Assembly: GCA_942492635.1 (NCBI GenBank)
Contig: CALOFP010000002.1
Span: 248,001-312,000 of the forward strand
Reading direction: 5' to 3'
DNA from: CALOFP01 sp942492635
GTDB taxonomy: Bacteria > UBP6 > UBA1177 > CALOFP01
Length of the DNA stretch: 64,000 nt
The translations under genes were made by a program, and so were the position numbers. Below the pieces are notes generated by a model. That model saw only the letters and a program-made list of their open reading frames with translations. It was not told the DNA's origin and made no database searches. Of this stretch, positions 59,309-64,000 are shown piece by piece. Positions within the stretch are counted from its first letter, which is position 1. Every line of letters starts with the position of its first letter.

Positions 59309-59342
59309 TTTTATGAAAAAATATATTTAATGGAGAAACGGA

Positions 59343-61682
59343 ATGAAGAGGTTGAAACTCTCTTTAACGTTGTTGCTTGTTTTATTAATGTTCGGAACTG
59401 TTCTTGCGGGAAAGATTACGGAAAGAAATCTGATAATCGCTGGAAAGGACGGCGAGAAGAGAATGCAGGTGGCCGACGGGGAAGAAATTTATTTCAAAAA
59501 TGGGCCCGAGGGGTTATCTGTCCTTTTTCGTGATTCGAACTCAGAAGTTTCTGTGCGAAGAGTTGAAGAGGAATCCTTTGTAATCGAAAGGAACTCCACC
59601 GGAGATACCGTTGTTAAAAATGGATCTCTGGCTGATATTGCCTCTCTCCAGGAGGAAAGATCTCTTCGCGATTCGAAGGTTGAGATAAAAAGCAGCAAAG
59701 ACGGAGTTGATTTCAGCTTTTCAAATAATCCTGAGAAGGTAAGGCTTTTCTTTCTCAAGAATCCCGATAGAGTCGTTTTCGACTTCATCGGGATAAAGGG
59801 ATATACGACGGCAAGTAAAGCGGTGAGAAGTGCAAATCACCCCTCCGGTTTCAGGGTTGTGCTTGATAAGAAAATTGTGGAGCGTTTTTCACTAGAGGGT
59901 GAAGACGGAAACCTCGCGCTGAAGAGTTTCAGCAGCAGGTTCCTTGCCCAACTTGAAGCTGAGGCGTCTGGGGAAAATGTCCCTGTAAGGGAAAAGCGTA
60001 ATGAAATAAAGGGAATCGCATTTGTAGGAGAGAATCCAGAAATTCTCAGAATAGCTCCAGATTCCAAAGTTTCCGTTGATAGAAAGGTTAAAGGAGACCG
60101 CGTTGAAATTACTCTTAAAAATAGTTTCGTCTCCAAAGATAAAGAACAGCTTATAGATGCCTCGTCACTTGACGGAGCTGTAAAGGAGCTGGCCATCTAT
60201 AACGAAAAGGAAAACGTGAAGATCGTAGCGAAAATGAATGGACACGATTTTGCTTTCGATATGGAAGAGGAGGGTTCAAAAAGAGAGTTTATTTTCAAAA
60301 AGAGAAAGGTCGAGCCGAAAGAAGGCGTTGCCGGTTACGCGGAGGAGCAGGTCGTAACTTTTCCTACCAACGGAGCGGTAGGACAGGTTCTTGCCGAAGA
60401 TGGTGAGAAGGCAAGGGATGTCGGTGGTGAAAGTACAAGCTACCGCGGAAAAAAGATCAGTCTGGAATTCAAGGATGTGGATATACACGACGTTCTTCGT
60501 TTGATGTCGGAAATCAGCAAACTCAATATTATTGTCGGTGACGATGTTAAGGGAACCATCACCGTTCGCCTTGTCAATATTCCATGGGATGAAGCACTCG
60601 ACGTGATTCTCAAGTCGAAATCGCTCGGAAAGGAGAGGCTCGGGAACGTTATTCGTGTAGCCACTCTCAGAACCCTTCAGCAGGAAAAGGAGAGTGAACT
60701 TGCAAAAAAGAAGGCTCAGGAGAAACTCGAGGAGATAAAGGTCCGGATTATAACCGTTAACTATGCTCTCGCGAAGGACCTTGTTCCTCAGATTAAGGAG
60801 CTTCTTACCGAACGTGGAAGCGTAAGTGTTGACGAAAGAACAAACGTTCTCATCGTCAAGGATATCGCAGAGGTTAGAGATAAATCAGAAAAGCTTGTTG
60901 AGTATCTTGATACACAGACTCAGCAGGTTCTCATAGAGGCTAAGATTGTAGAGGCTACGTCACGTGCCGCTCACGGATTCGGCGTCAAATGGGGAGCTTC
61001 CCATACTGCAAGTGCCGCCAATCCGACCGGAGCTCTTTTCCCCTACAACATGGGGATCAACGGTGCCGTTAATGTTCCGGGACCTGCTCCGACGGGAGGC
61101 GTAGGTTTCAAGTTCGGCAGCATCGGACAGGCGATGGATCTCGATTTGACTCTTAACGTCATGGAATCGGAAGGAAGGATCAAGATCGTATCCTCACCGA
61201 AGATTGCCACCCTTGACAACTCTGAAGCAATGATCCAGCAGGGTGTCAGTATCCCCATTCAGACCTGGGGACAGAACGGGGCCATTACGACAAAATATAT
61301 TGATGCAACCCTTGTTCTTACAACTAAACCGCATATTACATCGGATGGTTCCATATTCATGAGTCTCAGCATCAACAAGAGTGAGGCGGATTGGGGACAC
61401 ATCGTTAACGGTGAACCTGCAATTCTCAAGAAGGAAGCGAAGAACAACATACTTGTAAAGAGCGGAGATACGATAGTAATCGGTGGAGTCTATACAAACC
61501 TCATAAGTAAAGATACACATGGAATTCCGTTCCTTTCCGATATTCCTATTCTCGGATGGCTTTTTAAATCTCAGGAAGAGAAGGTTGAACGAACAGAACT
61601 TCTCATCTTCCTTACACCGAGAATCATGAACAGGGTAAAGTCCTCCATTCCTTTACAGACCCTTGAGGAAGAGCAGAACTAA
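59343..61682 (+). CDS. pilQ: type IV pilus secretin PilQ
   Basis: A 779-residue outer-membrane secretin with signal peptide (MKRLKLSLTLLLVLLMFGTVLAG). AMIN-like domains (about 115-330, with FLKNPDRVVFDFIG), an STN domain (KISLEFKDVDIHDVLRLMS), N1 and the secretin domain (ESEGRIKIVSSPKIATLDN, GIPFLSDIPILGWLF). The pilus passes through it. The ATG has TGGAGAAACGGA upstream. Confidence 0.95.
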   Translation: MKRLKLSLTLLLVLLMFGTVLAGKITERNLIIAGKDGEKRMQVADGEEIYFKNGPEGLSVLFRDSNSEVSVRRVEEESFVIERNSTGDTVVKNGSLADIASLQEERSLRDSKVEIKSSKDGVDFSFSNNPEKVRLFFLKNPDRVVFDFIGIKGYTTASKAVRSANHPSGFRVVLDKKIVERFSLEGEDGNLALKSFSSRFLAQLEAEASGENVPVREKRNEIKGIAFVGENPEILRIAPDSKVSVDRKVKGDRVEITLKNSFVSKDKEQLIDASSLDGAVKELAIYNEKENVKIVAKMNGHDFAFDMEEEGSKREFIFKKRKVEPKEGVAGYAEEQVVTFPTNGAVGQVLAEDGEKARDVGGESTSYRGKKISLEFKDVDIHDVLRLMSEISKLNIIVGDDVKGTITVRLVNIPWDEALDVILKSKSLGKERLGNVIRVATLRTLQQEKESELAKKKAQEKLEEIKVRIITVNYALAKDLVPQIKELLTERGSVSVDERTNVLIVKDIAEVRDKSEKLVEYLDTQTQQVLIEAKIVEATSRAAHGFGVKWGASHTASAANPTGALFPYNMGINGAVNVPGPAPTGGVGFKFGSIGQAMDLDLTLNVMESEGRIKIVSSPKIATLDNSEAMIQQGVSIPIQTWGQNGAITTKYIDATLVLTTKPHITSDGSIFMSLSINKSEADWGHIVNGEPAILKKEAKNNILVKSGDTIVIGGVYTNLISKDTHGIPFLSDIPILGWLFKSQEEKVERTELLIFLTPRIMNRVKSSIPLQTLEEEQN

Positions 61683-61683
61683 A

Positions 61684-62739
61684 ATGGAACTTGTAACGGC
61701 AGGTGAGTCACACGGTGGATTTATTTCCGGTGTTGTTACCGGTTTTCCAGCCGGCGTTCGAATTTCAAGTGAACGCCTGAACGGCGAACTGTCTCGAAGA
61801 AGAGTGGGGGCTGGAAGAAGTGAACGGCAGGGTTTCGAGAAGGATAGCTGGTTTATCGATTCCGGAGTCATTGATGAAGTTACTACCGGTGCTCCCATAG
61901 CTTTCAGGATTGTGAACAGCAAGGGTTCCCCGTTCTTTGAAAGAAGAATTGATTCAAGAGGATTTCCAAGGCCGGGGCATGTTGATTTTGCCGCCGCAGA
62001 AAAGTTCGGCTACAGCAATCCATCAGTCGGCGCGGAAAGATCAAGTGCAAGAGAGACTGTTGCCAGAGTTTTCGCTGGTGGGCTAGCCCGCTGTTTCCTC
62101 GAACACTTTCGAATCACAATCTCTTCCGAAGTTGTAGAAATCGGGGGGATTGCGAAAAATGATATTGATTTAGAGGGGGTGAAAACCGATTCGGCTGAGA
62201 AGGGAACTTTCGGCGGTGTTTTCAGGGTCGTTTTACACGGTTCTGTACCTGGAGTGGGGTCCAATTCTCAGTGGATGGATAGATTGGATTCAGCTCTTTG
62301 CGGTTCCTTCGCATCGATTCCTTCCTGCAAAGGAGTCTACATCGGAAGTACAGAGCAGCATAGGTTGCAGGGAATGAATGCAGTGGATCGATTTTCAGAG
62401 GGGTTTGAAAGAGTGACAAATCGTGCCGGCGGTATCGAAGGCGGTATTTCTAACGGTGAGAAGATCGAAGTAACCGCATTCTGTAAACCGATTCCGACAC
62501 AGCCTTTTCCGGTGGAATCACGAAACTATATTACAGGTGAAGCAGGGCTTTGCGATCCAGTGCGGAGTGATTTGTGGGCGGTTGAATCGGCGGCTTGCGT
62601 CGGTGAGGCGGTTATGGCTTTTACCTACATGAATTATTTCATGAAGAAGTTCGGAGAGGATAGGTTGGGAGATATTGATTGTTCCTTCCGATCCTATCTC
62701 GGGAGAATAAGGTGGAAGAAAGGCGAAAAATCGGGTTAA
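61684..62739 (+). CDS. aroC: chorismate synthase
   Basis: A 351-residue FMN-dependent enzyme making chorismate from EPSP in the shikimate pathway. GESHGGFISGVVTGFPAG, RPGHVDFAAAEKFG and AERSSARETVARVFAG are family motifs. The ATG at 61684 lies one base after the pilQ stop. It is in the same operon as pilQ, a link well known in proteobacterial-type genomes. Confidence 0.94.
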   Translation: MELVTAGESHGGFISGVVTGFPAGVRISSERLNGELSRRRVGAGRSERQGFEKDSWFIDSGVIDEVTTGAPIAFRIVNSKGSPFFERRIDSRGFPRPGHVDFAAAEKFGYSNPSVGAERSSARETVARVFAGGLARCFLEHFRITISSEVVEIGGIAKNDIDLEGVKTDSAEKGTFGGVFRVVLHGSVPGVGSNSQWMDRLDSALCGSFASIPSCKGVYIGSTEQHRLQGMNAVDRFSEGFERVTNRAGGIEGGISNGEKIEVTAFCKPIPTQPFPVESRNYITGEAGLCDPVRSDLWAVESAACVGEAVMAFTYMNYFMKKFGEDRLGDIDCSFRSYLGRIRWKKGEKSG

Positions 62740-63230
62740 TAGGATTTTCCGCTTCGGGAAAGTCGTCGATTGCGCATATTGCGGCTCGGGATGGTTTCTC
62801 CGTCGTAGACAGCGATCGTTACATTGAAGATCGTGAAGGATTGGATATCCCGGCGATATTTGAGAAGTATGGGGAGGAATGCTTTCGAGAGTTGGAATCT
62901 CAATACATACCCGATTTACTATCCGGGGATTTTGAAGTCATCTCTTTCGGAGGAGGCGTTCTTTACTCCCATCCGGTTTTCAAAACTATCGCGGAATCCG
63001 ATATTCACCTGATCTATATTCGCGAGAGCTTTGAAGTTCTGATGCCGTTTTTCGATCCCGAGCGACTTCCGTTGTATAATGATCTAAAGGTTTCGGGATT
63101 CAGGGATCTTTATGAAAAACGATCCGACGATTATCTCAAGGCGTGTGATTTTCTTATTGACAGGAAGGGGCGTGAGCCGTTTCTTGTGTGGCAGGAGGTG
63201 AAAGAGCTTTGGAACTTAGTGCAGAGCTGA
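62712..63230 (+). CDS. aroK: shikimate kinase
   Basis: A 172-residue shikimate kinase with the P-loop GFSASGKSS (11-19), VVDSDRYIEDREG and FGGGVL. The start is GTG at 62712 with GGGAGAATAAG upstream, inside the end of aroC (28-base overlap). Family members of about 170 residues fit this start; an ATG earlier at 62679 is not needed. Confidence 0.92.
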   Translation: MEERRKIGLIGFSASGKSSIAHIAARDGFSVVDSDRYIEDREGLDIPAIFEKYGEECFRELESQYIPDLLSGDFEVISFGGGVLYSHPVFKTIAESDIHLIYIRESFEVLMPFFDPERLPLYNDLKVSGFRDLYEKRSDDYLKACDFLIDRKGREPFLVWQEVKELWNLVQS

Positions 63231-64000
63231 AAATAAATACCGAGGTTCAATACTTCAACAGTGTATCAGATCTTGATTCCCTATTTGAAGATGAACACTT
63301 CTTTATAGTTGATGAGAGCGTTAGCGGTAACTTCACTTTGCCCGAAGAGAACACTTTTAGAGTGCACGGCGAAGAGGATAAGGAGATGGAGTCGGTGTTG
63401 AGAATCCTAAAATGGCTCTACGAAAGAGGTGCCGACAGGAGTAGCCGTCTATGGGGCATAGGAGGTGGTGCAACCACCGATATTGCCGGATTCGTCTCTT
63501 CAATCTACAAGAGGGGACTTGCGCTAGGTTTGGTGCCGACAACTCTTCTTGCAGCCGCAGACAGTGCGATCGGTGGTAAAAACGGAGTGAACATGGGTGC
63601 CAAGAATGTTGTAGGTACCTTCTATCCCGCCTTCGATGTCGTTGTTGTTGAAGAACTGCTTCGTAACCTTCCTCGAGGAGAAGTACTGAATGGTTATGTG
63701 GAGATCTTGAAGATGGCTTTTCTTTCCGGAGGAGCACTTCTTGATATGGTTTTTGCAGGTGACGATCTTTTATCAGAAGCTGCACTGCTGGAAGCGGTGA
63801 GGTTGAAGGGGCTATTTGTCGAAGATGATCTTTTCGACAGGAAAGGTCAGCGAATGGCTCTGAACTACGGACACACCTTCGGTCACGGGATTGAACGTTA
63901 TTACGACATTCCCCATGGAGAAGCCGTCGCCTACGGAATCTACCTGGCCCAGGCACTTGCGTTGAGTTGTGGCCGTTCCGCAGTTGATCCCCAGAAAGCT
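63209..64000 (+). CDS. aroB: 3-dehydroquinate synthase (partial)
   Basis: Starts with TTG at 63209, overlapping aroK by 22 bases, with GGAGGTG upstream; 264 codons remain to the window edge. GIGGGATTDIAGF (NAD-binding), VPTTLLAAADSAIGGKNGVN, and the zinc-binding GHTFGHGIE mark DHQ synthase, which makes 3-dehydroquinate from DAHP. The C-terminal part is outside the window. It is the third shikimate gene of the unit. Confidence 0.94.
   Translation, partial: MELSAELKINTEVQYFNSVSDLDSLFEDEHFFIVDESVSGNFTLPEENTFRVHGEEDKEMESVLRILKWLYERGADRSSRLWGIGGGATTDIAGFVSSIYKRGLALGLVPTTLLAAADSAIGGKNGVNMGAKNVVGTFYPAFDVVVVEELLRNLPRGEVLNGYVEILKMAFLSGGALLDMVFAGDDLLSEAALLEAVRLKGLFVEDDLFDRKGQRMALNYGHTFGHGIERYYDIPHGEAVAYGIYLAQALALSCGRSAVDPQKA

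Overview
The window reads as chromosomal DNA of a diderm, anaerobic bacterium. A complete type II secretion (T2SS) operon and the PilQ and GspD secretins imply an outer membrane. An NAD(P)-linked [FeFe] hydrogenase, its maturase HydE and several radical-SAM or Fe-S proteins imply anaerobic or fermentative redox chemistry. The order pilMNOPQ-aroCKB and the gsp order C to N resemble deltaproteobacterial-type genomes, while the Asp-type MurA recalls Borrelia, Chlamydia and mycobacteria. I cannot assign a phylum from sequence alone. No insertion sequence, prophage, CRISPR array or rRNA was seen.

Layout. 1-199: end of metK. 203-7779 (minus): chemotaxis operon in the order cheA-cheW-cheR-like-cheD-like-cheR-response regulator-cheB-cheD-HDOD. 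Several parts are altered: CheB has a receiver without its phosphorylation residues, one CheD copy lacks its catalytic residues, one CheR copy lacks its N-terminal domain, and CheA carries two GspE-N-like repeats. 7893-9142 (minus): two envelope proteins. 9277-14697 (plus): hydE, an orphan long urocanate hydratase, and a DUF362 ferredoxin / membrane S-component-like / phosphoribosyltransferase group. 14718-15614 (minus): PflX-like radical SAM protein. 15659-17008 (plus): trpB behind a classical ribosome-mediated Trp attenuator (leader peptide with three tandem Trp codons plus mutually exclusive hairpins). 17272-19247 (minus): groES-groEL. 19466-30011: a lipoprotein M3 peptidase, an alanine-dehydrogenase-like protein, an orphan AAA/STAND ATPase, a PBP4-type D,D-carboxypeptidase and a membrane propeller-AraC regulator. 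30261-36180 (plus): transaldolase, a 55-residue zinc-ribbon protein, and a four-gene [FeFe] hydrogenase operon.

36671-50357 (plus): one long T2SS operon, gspC-D-E-F-G-H-I-J-K-L-M-N plus a lipoprotein gene. It is preceded by a consensus sigma-54 promoter with two tandem dyads upstream. 50641-54476 (minus): DUF1015 protein, rnpB (RNase P RNA), a coiled-coil zinc-ribbon protein, a Nif3-family protein and a CAU-anticodon tRNA. 54621-55907 (plus): murA with Asp in place of the catalytic Cys. 56205-64000 (plus): a 65-residue HTH protein, pilMNOPQ, and aroC-aroK-aroB (aroB runs off the window).

Many genes are packed with ATGA/GTGA overlaps, and several starts are GTG or TTG. Where an internal ATG with a clear Shine-Dalgarno sequence beats a longer frame, I used the internal start and said so. 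The strongest leads are the trp attenuator, the rewired chemotaxis operon, the sigma-54 control of secretion and the Asp-type MurA.
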